Shown: positions 25,046 to 37,031, numbered from the stretch's first letter. The stretch is DNA of 64,000 nucleotides from Diogma glabrata (GCA_963693315.1 OY856187.1:384571461-384635460); one strand, 5' to 3'. Numbers and translations are program-made. Notes: generated by a model from the letters alone, not told the origin.

Positions 25046-27640
25046 TGAAATAGTTTTTAGCATATGAAAATTTTAGTTAACAATTGGCAAATCCTTTATT
25101 TTTTCTAAAATATTATGAATAAAAGAATGTGTGTCAATGAACTCGATGTAAAGAAATGCAATTTATTTATTTAAGCACAAATAAAAAAAGGATTTTTTTT
25201 TTGAATATGAAAGAATTTTAAAAGAAAAGAGAAAAAGTAATAAAAAACTAACACTAATGCGATTTTATATACAGAAAAAAGCAACAAAAATTAAATTTTT
25301 ATAATTTCTTGTTGCCAGAAAAGAAAAACCACTCTTTCAATCGCAAGCGTTGTGTTGTCTCTACACTAATTGACTAGCAGAGCCATAGCTCGATTGTAGG
25401 GGCGAAAACTTTAGTAATATTATCTTAATATACTTAATCAATGGTATTATGGACTCCTCCTCCCCTAAAACTGTTTCAGCGTGCACATATCCTGCCATGC
25501 TAAGCACACAGGCTTGCTTTTTTTTTTTTCAAAAATGAGTTATGCATCTAAGATGATATAATAACAGTCGATGGACATTTTATCATATAATTAAACCATT
25601 TAATTAATTTTTTCATTTAAAAATTACTCTTATAAATATACCGTTTCTTCTTTAAAAGTATCAAATTTACTATTTAGTTATCCAATAATTAAATTGTTTT
25701 GACTAAAAATATAGTTATGATAAGTTTGACTGTGAAACTTGAAAATTAAAAAGTGTTAATATCTCGAAATGTAAAAATTCATGATACGACCTTTGAGCTT
25801 AGCACTGCAGTATAAACCTGATTAGGTTTGTTCCTAATTATAGCGTGATAGAGTGTCATCTTTGCCTGAGTTTTTTACTACTGAAAACTGAGAACGGAGC
25901 ATCGAAACTGGAAACTTTGGTTACAGTCTATATGACAAAAATGTTGCACAGATTCTTCTTTTTGAGTAATGTCAATCATCATATTATCATAAAAAAATCA
26001 TCTCAACATATCTTTTTAAATAATTATTTATTAAAACAGTAACAGTATTACATTATTCAAATGTTTGTTGTTGTTTATATTTTCAGTCTACTTAGCCTTA
26101 TAAGTACATTAAAACTTCATCAAAACCTTTTCAGTAACTGCAAATTAAGTAAAGGACTTTCATTTCCACAAATAAAAGATAAGAGCAACCTTTATAATTC
26201 AAGAAAGCTGACTAAAACTTCTTTCCATCTTTGACAACAAAAAACTGTTTTACTTAAATTTATACATTATACAAATTTTCTTTTCATATGTACCCCATTC
26301 ATATACCTTACTGTCACAATATTCCATGATTTTCCGTTTTTTTTTTTATAAATTTTAATGGACTGGCAGGGTAAAAATTGTAAGAAATAAAAAATTTTCG
26401 ACAAAAAAAAAACACACTGAATGCTATGTAGATGATGCAGTTTTTTATGACTGTACGTCATTTATCCATCTAAAAATTGTTTTTTCGTCTTAAAAAGAAA
26501 GAAATCGCATATAAAATGTCTTCACTTCGTGTTTTTTTTACCCGTAGTTTTCTGTGAGAATTTTTTTTTCTTCGAATGATGAAAATTCTATTTCATGCTT
26601 GAAATGGAAAATAAAAATCTTTCTTTTCATATATCCATTTTCTTAGATGTTTTTCCGTTCTCTTTTTTTTATTTATTTCTATATTTTTTTGCAATGTTAT
26701 TTTATATTTTAATTCCGATGTATACAGTTTTGATGGAAGGTTTTGTATATATTAAAGTTATTTTAAAATGGATTTGCTATGTCATAATGCACATTATTCT
26801 TATGTTTATATTTTCTTAAAAGGAACAACATATTGTGATTTAATATAAATGTTTAAATGCTTACAAAAGAAAGTTGAAAAAATAAAATAAATGAAAATAC
26901 TAAAGCGGCTCTTATGCTTTTTTGTTTTCTTTTTAGAAAATGCAAGTTTTGAATAAAACTCAATTTTAAATTTATAAAACTTTATTTAGGTCTCACTCAG
27001 TAACTTTTATGTTTCGTTTATTTAATTTTGTAGAAGGACTAGCTATAAAGTGGGGCATTCCAGAGATGAGAAACTCTCTTAATAATATCACACCGAACGA
27101 ACACATCTCTTCACTTTTTATTTGAACCGTTAAAGGATGAACCAAAGCAATTACCTTATCCTACGAAGGCATTTGTGTAGGGGTGTTTGGCGCTAAGACT
27201 AAAATGGCTTTAGCACTCTTTCTTTTTTTGCTCGAGAGCTAAATAATATCTACATATTTAAGTTTTAGTCACGAACAAACTACATACTGTCCATTCATCT
27301 TATCCATCCATCCATCTTATCGTATCGGTTGTCTCTTTCATTAACATAATGCAAGGTTATTGATCATTCGCATTATAGTTTATAAAACAAAAGATTGAAA
27401 TAAATTCAATTGCAGATAAATCACCCTGCGTTGCTATTTTTACACTTATATATATTACGTTTCTTCTGTGTATGTGTAAAACAAAACTAAAACACAACGA
27501 ATTTTGTTTTAATTTACATCAAATTGAAGACATAAGATTTAATGTTGTTGTAATGTCAGAAGACAAGAGGAAGATTAATTTTGAATATAAAAGACAGCGT
27601 AGTTACTTCCAGTAGTCATAAAATTTAGCAGTTACAGTAG
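25046..27640. other. Long AT-rich region without recognised genes
   Basis: Frames at 25,845-26,042, 26,461-26,267 and 26,595-26,819 are short and compositionally biased (Phe/Ile/Leu from T-rich DNA). I see no domain. Confidence 0.5.
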
Positions 27641-27649
27641 TAGCAAACT

Positions 27650-28230
27650 TGCTAGCCAAGAAGGGCACCTCTACAAAGCTCATTAGTAAAAAACAGCGCT
27701 TTTAATTAACTAAAAGTTCGCGTAAATGTATTAGCCAAACTTCGAAACAGAAACAATACAAACTCCTATGGAGAACGCAAGAAGATTTACTGCATTCAAA
27801 AAGATTCTAGATAATTTCCCTGTCTATACTCTTTAAACAATCGATATTGAAAGAGAGTTTCTGAAGATCTTAATATGATGCAAGAGAGGACACGGTCCGA
27901 TAAATCATCACCTTAACAAATTAGCCATTTTGCCTCCGAAAGATGCAGATTCTGCAACAAGGATACAGAAAGCATGGAACTCGTTTTTCGCAACTGCTCT
28001 GAACTTGTGTAGCGCAGAAACAAACCTCATAATTAGTCAAATCAGCTAATTAACTATGTTAAAGGGCTTGAATTCGAATATATTTCTCATTCTGCAGTGA
28101 CATCGACGTCTTTAGATCTTTAGGTCGCAGTGCTACTCAAACTAGCTAACTAATTAGTTCAGCTTCGAGATCCCTCAGACTTGAAAGCACGAAAGAAAGA
28201 AGGAAGTTTAATTTTAACATTTTTACATTA
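27650..28230 (+). pseudogene. Non-LTR retrotransposon ORF2 C-terminus (RNase H / CCHC end), relic
   Basis: Fragments in shifting frames read LAKKGTSTKLI, then KQKQYKLLWRTQE, then GHGPINHHLNKLAI, then CRFCNKDTESMELVFRNC. The order matches the end of Jockey/R1-type ORF2 proteins, where an 'LARKGSST' segment and a 'TGHCPLNKHL' segment precede a C-x2-C...H...C cluster. Stops and frameshifts prevent translation. The reverse transcriptase part is not visible upstream, so this is a truncated or largely eroded copy. It lies about 100 bp left of the hAT element. Confidence 0.62.
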
Positions 28231-28390
28231 CTTGGGGTGTTCGGATACGTGTTTATTTGCACTGTGTGCTGCTGCAATTTCGTTTTAATATGTTCACGGA
28301 ATTCTTGGCAGTATGGTGCTATGTATTCTGGACAGAGGCGTAGCTAGGGGGGGGGCGGGGGGGGGGGGGCGGTCCGCCCCGGGTGTCACC

Positions 28391-28929
28391 CGTTTTGGGG
28401 TGACACCCGAACGTAAAAAACTTAAACAAACCATCACAATGTTTTCAACGATAAATCACTTCGAAACCGTTTTGGGGTGACACCCGAACGTAAACAACTT
28501 AAACAAACCATCACAATGTTTTCAATGATAAATCACTTCGAAACCGTTTTGGGGTGACACCCGAACGTAAAAAACATAAACAAACCATCACAATGTTTTC
28601 AACGATAAATCACTTCGAAACCGTTTTGGGGTGACACCCGAACGTAAATAACTTAAACAAACCATCACAATGTTTTCAATGATAAATCACTTCGAAACCG
28701 TTTTGGGGTGACACCCGAACGTAAAAAACTTAAACAAACCATCACAATGTTTTCAACGATAAATCACTTCGAAACCGTTTTGGGGTGACACCCGAACGTA
28801 AACAACTTAAACAAACCATCACAATGTTTTCAACGATAAATCACTTCGAAACCGTTTTGGGGTGACACCCGAACGTAAAAAACTTAAACAAACCATCACA
28901 TGTTTTCAACGATAAATCACTTAGAAACC
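28391..28929. repeat. Seven 77-bp tandem repeats near the hAT left end
   Basis: CGTTTTGGGGTGACACCCGA starts at 28,391, 28,468, 28,545, 28,622, 28,699, 28,776 and 28,853, a constant 77-bp step, and the units are almost identical. Each unit holds the short palindrome GGGTGACACCC-like block, which also occurs next to the right end (GGGGTGACACC at 34,303). In hAT elements sub-terminal repeats are transposase-binding sites, so this may be an expanded binding array (inference). Confidence 0.95.
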
Positions 28930-30276
28930 ATTTTAACCAGGTTATCCATATAACTTTAATTTATAAATTGTGATAACTTATAAATGTGTCCTATAAATGT
29001 GTTATTGGTTCACAAAGAATCTATTCTACTTTTTAAAATTTTTGAGTTATTACGTGAAATAAAATTTTAACAATATTAATCGAATCAACATGTTGAGCAT
29101 TGAATCCCATCACCACAATTACTCAATAGCTTTGAATATTCCTATAGATACCATATTGACCGTTTTTTACGATATATTATTTAGTATGCAAGCATGATTA
29201 TTTAATGACCAGGTCTGAAAACACATATGCTGAATAATGTATAGGAAAAGTGGTTTACGTCGATAATGGCACCCTTTGTCGATAGGGTGGCACCCTTGAG
29301 TTACAATGTCTCTATTCCAAAATTATTTCTAAAATATCCGCTTAACCTTGCTACCTAATATATGTTTTACATTTCAAACAAATTAATTGCAAACACCTAA
29401 GGAAACTAACAAACAATCAAATTACCGTGTTTGTAAATGATCTCAAAATAATTTTTTTTCCTTTATCTTGAAACTCAAAGAATAAATTGAAATAGATCGT
29501 TTTTCAATGGACACAAAAATAATTACTGTGGAATAAAATGGCAGTTATGCAATTACTACAGTTTTGCAAATTTTTGTAGGTTGATACATACTCATACTGT
29601 TTGTTTTCAGTTTTATATATTTATATATTTGAATTAAATGAAAGTTTATCATTTAAAATTACATTTTGTTGGGTTTTAAATCCCTTGGAAATTTCAAACT
29701 CATCAAGTGATTCTTTTAAAGATCCTTGGCTACATAAATGTAAAGCCTTCAATTTTTAAAAGTGGTGTAGCTATTGTTATTAACTATGTAAATGGTTTGC
29801 AAAAATAAACTTTAAATTTTGTTTATTTTTCTTCTTAGGCAGGTATTCCTTAAATCAGTCTTTAAAACATTTTCCGGTTTTCCCGATGTAAAATTTTTCA
29901 CAAAAATCACATTCAATTTTGTAAATTATTGAGCATGATTCTAATTGGATATTTAATTTTGGTTTCAATTCTTTATATAAAATATCTTTTAGGATTTCAT
30001 ACTTATATTTTTTTAAATAGTTCCTTATAATATTAGGCTATGATTTGTATATTCCATTTTATCAAATATTATTTAATATAAGTTGTTCCAAGGAAATTTA
30101 AATAAATTAATTTTCTTGGCGGTATATTTAGTCGTTAACACAGTGTACTTATTATGAACTATGTACCTATTATGTATCCTACAAGTATATTTAGAATTAA
30201 TGCTTTGCTGATACCTATACTATAATTAAAAATATTTTTTTAGATTTCATTTAGCAAATATCCCAAAAAATAAATA

Positions 30277-31016
30277 TGCCACGAGGAGTTCATAATTTTT
30301 AAAGAAAAAGTTGGTTCCAGCAGAGAAAGACCAAATCTATAAATATGTTACAAAACCCGATGATATCCAAGGTTCATCAAAAGAAACTGATTATCACGTT
30401 GATGCAACGAATGTTTCAGAGAATATTGGCTCATCTTCGGAAAGTAACAGCAACAATACAGAATTAATAATGATAACCTATGATGACGAATTAGAAAGGA
30501 ATAATGAAAATGACAGTGATAATGCCGCTAATGCTTCTACTATCGAAGACAGTATTTGCATGGGTGAATCACTTCAGGACTTAAGAGATGTATCACATTG
30601 GAATATACTCGTCTTTGGTAATGTTCGCATTGAAATCATAAAAAAAGAAAGTGAACATTTTCAAAATAGAGAAGGGTCGTTTGTTACTGTATCTAGACAC
30701 GGGTTAGACATAAAAGATGATATTCGTCATCTTTCTAAAGAATTGTTTTATAAAATGATGAATAATGGTGAAAAAATTCTACGGCCATTGATTGTTTATT
30801 CTCCTGTAAATAATAACTTGCGTCCTGTATTGCTTCTGTTGTCGTGTATTTGCTGTCACCAATAATAATAATACAAAATCAACATTTACTACTGGATATC
30901 AGAAGCGGTGGAAACTAAATCCCAAAGTGGCCGAGCATGAAACTTCAAATGAACATCTGGAGAATTTTGAAAAGTGGAAAACTTTGGAAATGAGGTTAAA
31001 AATTAAAACGCACGGT
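30277..31016 (+). pseudogene. hAT transposase, N-terminal part with TTF-type zinc finger
   Basis: The 30,311-30,865 frame (184 aa) has an acidic Asn/Ser-rich start, then WNILVFGNVRIEIIKKE, RHLSKELFYKMMNNGEKI and RPLIVYSPVNN. These correspond to the 'FS...Y.R...NGEK..R.WL.YS' stretch of TTF-type fingers in ZMYM/Zaphod-like hAT transposases. After a frame change near 30,850 it continues with GYQKRWKLNPKVAEHETSNE and HLENFEKW, the second half of the same finger. The true start is unclear. An upstream ATG at 30,276 (MPRGVHNF) meets a stop at about 30,300. Confidence 0.8.
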
Positions 31017-31082
31017 TAAAACGCAGCCTTGTAATTAATATACAACAAAAAACAGAAGTGGAAACATCTTTTATCAAGATTA

Positions 31083-31520
31083 TTGGATATAACTTTGTTT
31101 TTATCTAAACAAAACCCAGCATTTCATGGACATGATGAAGGACAAAGTTCTTCAAATAAAGACAATTTCTTAGAACTAACCAAACTATTGTCAAAGTATG
31201 ATGTAGTGTTAAAAGAACACATTTTGAATTTGGAGCATGGTAAATCACCAAATGTATCATATTTGTCATCAGATATACAAAATGAGTTCATAAATGTTTT
31301 AGCGATCCACGTAAAGTCTAAGCTTGTCAACGAAATTAAATCGGTTAAATATTTTGGAATTATGTTTGATAGCACACCTGACATTTCACATATTGATCAA
31401 ATGTCAGAAGTGATTCGTTATGTGAAAATTGATGGTAGTAAAGTGGAAATCAAGGAAGTATTACTTGGATTTTTTCCTTTACGTGGAAAAAAGCCGCTGA
31501 TTTAAGCGATGAAATTCTTA
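31083..31520 (+). pseudogene. hAT transposase, middle part (DUF4371-like)
   Basis: The open frame reads LFLSKQNPAFHGHDEG, LLSKYDVVLKEHILNLE, YLSSDIQNEFINVLA, YFGIMFDSTPDISHIDQMSE and KEVLLGFFPL. This is the typical order for the DUF4371-like part of ZMYM-type hAT transposases, and FDSTPDISH includes the first catalytic Asp region. It breaks at 31,505. The MITE starts 16 bp later. Confidence 0.85.
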
Positions 31521-31945
31521 CACTGAAAAAAAAATTGAAGTAATGATAACCTCATCTCGAAGATGGCAGTTTATTATTCATGCAAAGAAAAGATATTTAC
31601 AAACAATTTCACCGTGATTGGGACAACTACTCAGTACTCAGTAACATTTTCCTGATAACAGAATGAGGTGTAATTAAAATATAAAGTGCTATCCAATATA
31701 ACAGTAGTTGAATAAAGTTAATAACTATTTCCATGAAAACATATTTCTTTAAAATTTAAGTATTTGAGATTAATTGAACTATATTTTATTTCCACAAAAA
31801 TATTTCATCTGATTGTCTCAACTGCATCGGCTTATCATTGTACGGTTGTTGAATCAATCTCGTATTTCGATTCGCCATATCTGCCCGCACGGTGAGGTTG
31901 AGACAACTGCATTTCGATTGGAAATAGGACATGTTTTTTTCAGTG
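31521..31945. mobile_element. TA-flanked MITE inside the hAT transposase
   Basis: The ends are CACTGAAAAAAAA on the left and TTTTTTTCAGTG on the right, with TA on both sides (31,519-31,520 and 31,946-31,947). It is 425 bp with no transposase. The CACTGAAAAAA end type and TA site suit a Tc1/mariner-derived MITE. It interrupts the transposase between SDEIL and LENDGV, so it is younger than the hAT insertion or was carried by it. Confidence 0.85.
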
Positions 31946-31970
31946 TAAAAATCTTGAAAATGATGGTGTA

Positions 31971-33118
31971 ACGTCCGCAATATTCGCAAAACAATAATAA
32001 AACCAAATTCATCTTCTGTTTCTAATTCAATAAAAATGTATTTCATTAGTTTCCGTTCATTTTTACATTAATAATAATTTTAAAATTTTCTAATACTTAA
32101 CTGTTAGTTAAATTTCGAATATACTATAAAAAACAAACGAACGTACTCAATTTTATTTCCAATTCTAACAAACAGATGTCGTTACTAAACTTTTGCTGAA
32201 CTTAGTATTACACGATTTGTTTTGACATCAGAAGATGTCAAACAAAAAAATCACATTGTTGGTTTTGATAAAAAAGATTTTGAGATGTGTCTCTCATTCC
32301 GATCTTGTCATTAAAAAAAGACATATGTTTTTTTTCTGACTAGATTGATTCAAGTCTTGTCATGAAAATAGTAAAAAGTTGTTTAGACTAGATGTTTTTT
32401 TTTTACGAAAAATATTGTTTTATTGTATTACTATTGTTTTGTTTAAATTAATATATGGAAAATCATAAAACAATTTAAGTTTTGTTTTACCTGTGGATGA
32501 AGAGTGAGGATGTCAAGGTTGTGTTACTTTATTGATAAAATATTTTATCGATAATTTCAATAGCTGTTTGTTCAATTATAATATATGAGTTTGTACTGTT
32601 ATCATATGGTTTTATGTTTGGTGTAGTTTCAACGTTAAAAAAAATCAGAAACGATACCACATAGTTATTCAATTTTCAAAATTTGTCAAAGTTTACCTTC
32701 ACCATATAAGATAAGGGATTGCTAACCAAAAAAATTAACACAAACAATATACAAAAATGGTTGATTATTACAAAATAATTGATGTTACTAAAACCGCATC
32801 AGACGCAGAAATTAAAAAAGCATACAGGAAATTAGCTTTAAAATGGCATCCAGATAAAAATCCTGAAAACTCTGAAGCAGCTTCAACAAAAGAAACAATT
32901 TAAGATAAGGTATTGTTTTTATTTTATATTAGTATTGAAATTTAGTTTTCTTGTGTGTTTTAACTTGGTTTTTTTGATGATAGAATAATTTTATAAAACT
33001 TAAGAGATTCCCAATTTTCAAGCTTCGTGTGGGGACAAACGCTATCCCGTAGTATCATTTTTATTTGTGATAAAAGTCCAATCCGATTCACGAAGTGAAT
33101 CACAGTAGTAATAATGGT
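31971..33118. other. Foreign ~1.15-kb segment in the hAT element, carrying a J-domain exon
   Basis: Transposase coding sequence stops near LENDGV (about 31,970) and resumes with NVMNCRSQGYNNAAVM at about 33,121. In the family these two motifs are only a few residues apart. The DNA between is therefore extra. It is AT-rich and holds a hairpin (TTGACATC/GATGTCAA near 32,221-32,240) and the J-domain start at 32,757. The borders resemble each other only weakly (GGTGTA and TGGTAT), so the mechanism is unknown: gene capture or an unrecognised element. Confidence 0.65.
32757..32903 (+). pseudogene. DnaJ J-domain N-terminus, mrj/DNAJB6-like exon fragment
   Basis: An ATG opens a 48-codon frame beginning [20 protein letters not shown] and continuing with [20 protein letters not shown]. 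It contains the HPD signature (residues 31-33) that stimulates Hsp70 ATPase. The start without a signal peptide and the wording resemble the animal mrj/DNAJB6 family. A TAA at 32,901 ends it before helix III. Skipping one base near residue 45 would give TKKQFKIR-like coding up to a possible splice donor AG|GTATTG at 32,909/32,910. The family is still coding there, so this looks like exon 1 plus the start of an intron with one frameshift. It was therefore probably copied from genomic DNA and not from mRNA. It is too short to fold as a full J domain. Confidence 0.8.
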
Positions 33119-33120
33119 AT

Positions 33121-34244
33121 AAATGTTATGAATTGTCGCTCCCAAAGGTTATAATAATGCAGCTGTTATGAGTAGTATACATGGAGAAGTGCAAGCTATT
33201 ATTAAAGCAAAAAATAACAAAGCAATTTTTGTGGGCTGCAAAGATCATTCAATTAATGTTGCGGCCAACACTCGTCAGTGGAAGCCATTTTTACATGTTT
33301 TTCTGCTTCGACTAGCCGCTGGGAAGTACTTGCTAAACACAACAAAGCAACTGTTAAAATACTCTTAACAGCGCATTGGAGTGCTCATTATGCTGTAGTA
33401 AAAGTATTGGCCGAAAACTTTGATGGGATTGTGGCTGAAATTGAGAAGTTAAGTGATCAACAAGAAAATGTAGACACTAGAGGCGCTGCACAGAACCTTA
33501 ACAATGCAGCATGTGATTTTTCGTTTCTTTGCTTTCTTTTGTTTTGGAATGATATTTTAAGAAAAATAATATCTGTGCTCAGATTGGATTGCAAAGCACG
33601 GGCTTGAATATTGATCAATTAGCTACAAAAATAGAGTCAATTCATAACGAAGTCTCATTGTAGAAGAGGCAATAGATCTTGCTGCGAAAAAATCGGAGGA
33701 CTATGACATTCCAATGGAAAGCCGAATTCGTCATAAAAACGCAAAAAACGAACGGGTGGTGAGTTTGCACCTGATGTTGGACTGACACTGAGGGCTCAAC
33801 TTAAAAAGGACATGTTGGAATGTCTTGACCGATTCATTGTTGAACTCCGAACTAGACTGAAGTCAGTTCAAGATTTAGTCATTGTTCGAGGTTGTGCAGA
33901 CAAACACTTAGCTTTTGGCGAACAGTGAAGAGTTAAAATTATCGGTATCAAAATTTACTGGTTTTTTTGATGCGGTATTGGCAACAGAACTCCTCATAGA
34001 GATACAAAGGGTGAAGAGGGATTTAAAAGCGGCCAATGTTACAGTTTCTAACTGGGTGTACCTAGACTTTTTGAAATTCATCGTAGAATGGGATTTTTTA
34101 GAATTTCTTCCGAATCTTACGGTCGCACTAAAGTTATTTATGACTATTTGCGTATTAGTGGCTTCGTGTGAGAGGAGTTTCAGCAAATTAAAATTAGTTA
34201 AAAATTACTTGCGGGCTTATAATAATAATGCTCATTTGTATTAA
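33121..34244 (+). pseudogene. hAT transposase, C-terminal part with dimerisation domain
   Basis: Fragments read CRSQ(+1)GYNNAAVMSSIHGEVQ, FVGCKDHSINVAA, then after a frame change FSASTSRWEVLAKHNKAT, LLTAHWSAHYAVVKVLAEN, and a final frame 33,915-34,244. The final frame ends with the hAT C-terminal dimerisation motif: FLPNLTVALKLFMTICVLVA, then SCERSFSKLKLVKNYLR. Frame changes near 33,150, 33,300, 33,600 and 33,900 inactivate it. In active relatives the ASAERSFSKLKLIK-like motif is nearly identical, so the erosion is modest. Confidence 0.9.
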
Positions 34245-34367
34245 TTAAAAAAAATTATAAATTACGTTTATCGGCTTTTTATTATTATTGACAGTTTTTA
34301 TTTTTGGGGTGACACCACAATATCCGCCCCGGGTGCCACCCATGCTAGCTACGCCACTGATTCTGGA

Positions 34368-36483
34368 GTCTATTACGTATTTGGGGTAGAATCTGAGCTG
34401 TTTTTGAAGTTTTACCATTTCATACAGATAATAGACTGAATGGATGTTGTGTTTGTCCCTAAAATGATTAGAATATTGCACAACACCATGTTTTGTTTGT
34501 CAAGGATTTTTTTTAATACAGACATGACGAGCATGGTGTGAAACAGTGACAATTCCTTCTATATCCCAAAAAAGGATGCAATTTGAATGGCTATGGCTGC
34601 TGTTTTCCGTCGAAGTGAAAATTTTTGACCGTTAAGGCCTTGCAAATTTCTCTTCCCGAAATTGTTGCCACGTAAGAAAAATTGTTAGAATCATAAACTT
34701 ATCCTATCCTTCGATATACGAACTGCTGGTTCTGGGTATGAGTGTGTTCATGCAGAATTTTTTTCCAGATCTTATTCCACTTCGCTATGGCCACTATGAC
34801 TTAATATTTTCATTATTATGAATTATTATACTGACAAAAAACATGTTATATTTCGAATGAATTTGGTGAATCAAACCTTAAAATCGAAATAACAGCTATA
34901 CAGGTACATAACAGTGTAGTTGAGGCAACCACACGTTATAACCATGTGAAAATTAAATTATTTCAACCATTTCCAACTGTATGTAACACTTTATATTTAA
35001 TAACACTCATATTGTTGCCAGGAAATGTTGAACTGTTGTTACCCAATCACTGTAAAATTGTTTTTAACCTTTTTTTTGTTTGAAAGTGAACTGCTAACTT
35101 CGACTTGAGGTTGATTTAACTTTATTTTTTTTCAGTTTTTGAATACTGTTCTTTCAGTGTGAAGTCATTTGATATTCTACCATCTTAAAAGTTAAACTAT
35201 TTGCACACCTGACTGACCATTTAACTGGGGAAAATTATATGTTTGAGGCATGATGCATCTGAGCATTGTTGGTTCCGCTGATTTGTAGAATTTTGTAGAA
35301 ATAAAACTAATTGTTAAAATTCGATTATCCACAGTTAATATAATTAGCTGAAAAGCTAATAGCTTTTGAACAGATTCCAAAACAACCAGCTTGAAGATGG
35401 ATGCAACAACTATTCTGGGACGAATATGGGAATGAAAAATGTTGAGTAATTTATACAAAGTGAAAATTTTTTAACATTTATTAACGAGATAGATTTTTTT
35501 GTGAGTAACACTTTTGCCATTGGCTTTTTATCATCGTCCCACAGTAAGCCATTGGAAATTGTCATAATAAACTCCAAATAAATGAATATTTTTACAGTCG
35601 TCTATTTATCATTACATACCAGGAAGAACTTCTACTAGGAGGAACTCGATCTGTTCCGGATCAACGATGATAATGAAGCTTAAAAATACAAACACAATTA
35701 ACATAAGAAAGTTAATCCAAAACATCATACTTATCTGATGTCATCCTAATCCAGCGATTTACAGCCTAAATATATTGGTCCATACTCTAGCCAGGGGTTT
35801 ATCAACCAGCTTTCCTAAAGAAAAAATTAGTTTAGCTAGAATTAATTAATTTTATTTACAATTATATAATTTAAATTCATATCTCACTTTATTATTGCTT
35901 TGTTTTGTGATGACAGTTTGAAATTTAAACTATGGTTCTGAAAAATGTTATTTCAGAAGAACTTATTGCAAGTAATTCAGTAAATTATTTGTGATATAAC
36001 ATCACCCCGATGGAAAATATCCCATCAAGAATAATATAAGAACTGAATCTAAAAAATAAAAAAATTAAAACAAAATCAAAAAAAAACAAAATAAAATCTT
36101 TAAAAAAAAAACAAAAAAAACAAAAAGCGCACTGAAAAGGAAAAAATAAAATTAAAAAAAAAAATTTAAAAAAAAATTAAAAAAAAAACAAAAACAAAAC
36201 AAAAAGCGCATTGAAAAGGAAAAAATAAAATAAAAATATTCGAAACAAATAATGCAAGAGAGTTTCGAATAGGAATAGCACACTTAAAAGTAAAATAAAA
36301 TAAAAATTCAGGAATGGTTGAGCCAAAACATAACTCGGGCCGCATATTGATGCAAGACCTTAGTGGTCGCATAGGGGTCTTAAATAAAGTAAAGGTCACA
36401 ACACATTTTGAACAAAAAAGATTTTAAACGAGTGTGTTTTTATTTCGATTTGAACAATTTAAGATTAAGAGATAATACTAGTT
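34368..36483. other. Spacer right of the hAT element; A-rich low-complexity tract at 36,050-36,240
   Basis: 34.4-34.8 kb is less AT-rich and gives eroded minus-strand fragments that I cannot assign. At 35,192-35,458 there is an unrecognised 88-aa minus-strand frame. From 36,050 to 36,240 is an A-rich tract in which AAAAAGCGCA(C/T)TGAAAAGGA occurs twice, about 82 bp apart. Confidence 0.5.
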
Positions 36484-36735
36484 GATGTTGGAGCGTCTCA
36501 GTGGTGTGGTGGAAAGCGCAACGAGCTTTCACGCCGAAGACCTGGGTTTCTACAGACCTAAACAGCTTCGAGTGCTAATTGTGTTCTAGTCTTTGAATGC
36601 GACTGCAACTGGTAAGACACGACAGTATTAAAAAATAAGGACTTCCGCCTTCCACAATAGGATCTTAGAGACCTCTCATGTTTTTGTGAATGGAAGCTAT
36701 GCACGCCCAACAATAGTATCTATCTATCGAGTAGT
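36484..36735 (+). repeat. Probable tRNA-derived SINE
   Basis: The head looks like a decayed tRNA: GTCTCAGTGGTGTGGTGG stands where an A box and D arm would be, and GACCTGGGTTTCTACAGACC where a B box and T arm would be. A non-tRNA body follows (CTTCCGCCTTCCACAATAGG) and it ends in CTATCTATC. The promoter boxes have mutated away from consensus. No clear target duplication was found. Confidence 0.6.
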
Positions 36736-37031
36736 TATTCAAAAGAACGCAATTTATATTTTGAGAATACACCAATATACAATTTAGCTTAAACATGAGC
36801 GTGACGGATCTGCGATTTTATGGTTTACTGCTTAAGTTGGACAAGCAGCAAAAGTGTGCCATAGGCTCAGCCTCTGACACCAGCAATGGTGATTATTGTT
36901 CTTATTCTAGGATTCTTAATTCTAGGACATCTTGAAAACAGGCTGCCAGCTATTTTCAGAACTGCAAAAATGCAACAAATCTTGAGCACACTGGCTTCAA
37001 CGATAATTGCTTTCTTCACTGTTATTTAAAA
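36736..37031. other. Short spacer with an unrecognised 46-codon frame
   Basis: Base composition is more balanced than around it. A frame from 36,795 (MSVTDLRFYGLLLKLDKQQK...) ends at about 36,935. I do not recognise it and do not call it a gene. Confidence 0.3.

Larger units (their letters stand above)
28333..34359 (+). mobile_element. hAT DNA transposon, 6.0 kb, with nested insertions
   Basis: The ends are CAGAGGCGTAGCTAGGGG on the left and, read inward from the right, CAGTGGCGTAGCTAGCATGG. An exact 8-bp target duplication, ATTCTGGA, flanks it (28,325-28,332 and 34,360-34,367), which is diagnostic for hAT. Inside are seven 77-bp repeats, an AT-rich 5' region, a broken TTF/ZMYM-type transposase (about 30,300-34,244), a TA-flanked MITE and a segment with a J-domain exon. 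The original element was probably about 4.4 kb. The G-rich run at 28,348-28,370 is polymorphic-looking. Confidence 0.95.

Noticed and set aside
28391..28929. A CRISPR-like array (regular spacing)
   Set aside because: The whole 77-bp unit is repeated with no unique spacers. It is a tandem repeat inside a hAT element in eukaryotic DNA.
32757..32903. A functional DnaJ/mrj gene
   Set aside because: The J domain stops after 48 codons, the reading frame is broken before the third helix, and it lies in extra DNA inside a hAT transposase. I therefore call it a fragment.
34380..34830. A mariner transposase on the minus strand (ILFWDIEGIV-like string)
   Set aside because: Only one short string resembles the mariner DxxG region. 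No other catalytic or helix-turn-helix motif follows in order and no TIR was found.
36484..36560. A genuine tRNA gene
   Set aside because: The A- and B-box-like blocks deviate from consensus, the acceptor stem does not pair and a SINE-like body follows.
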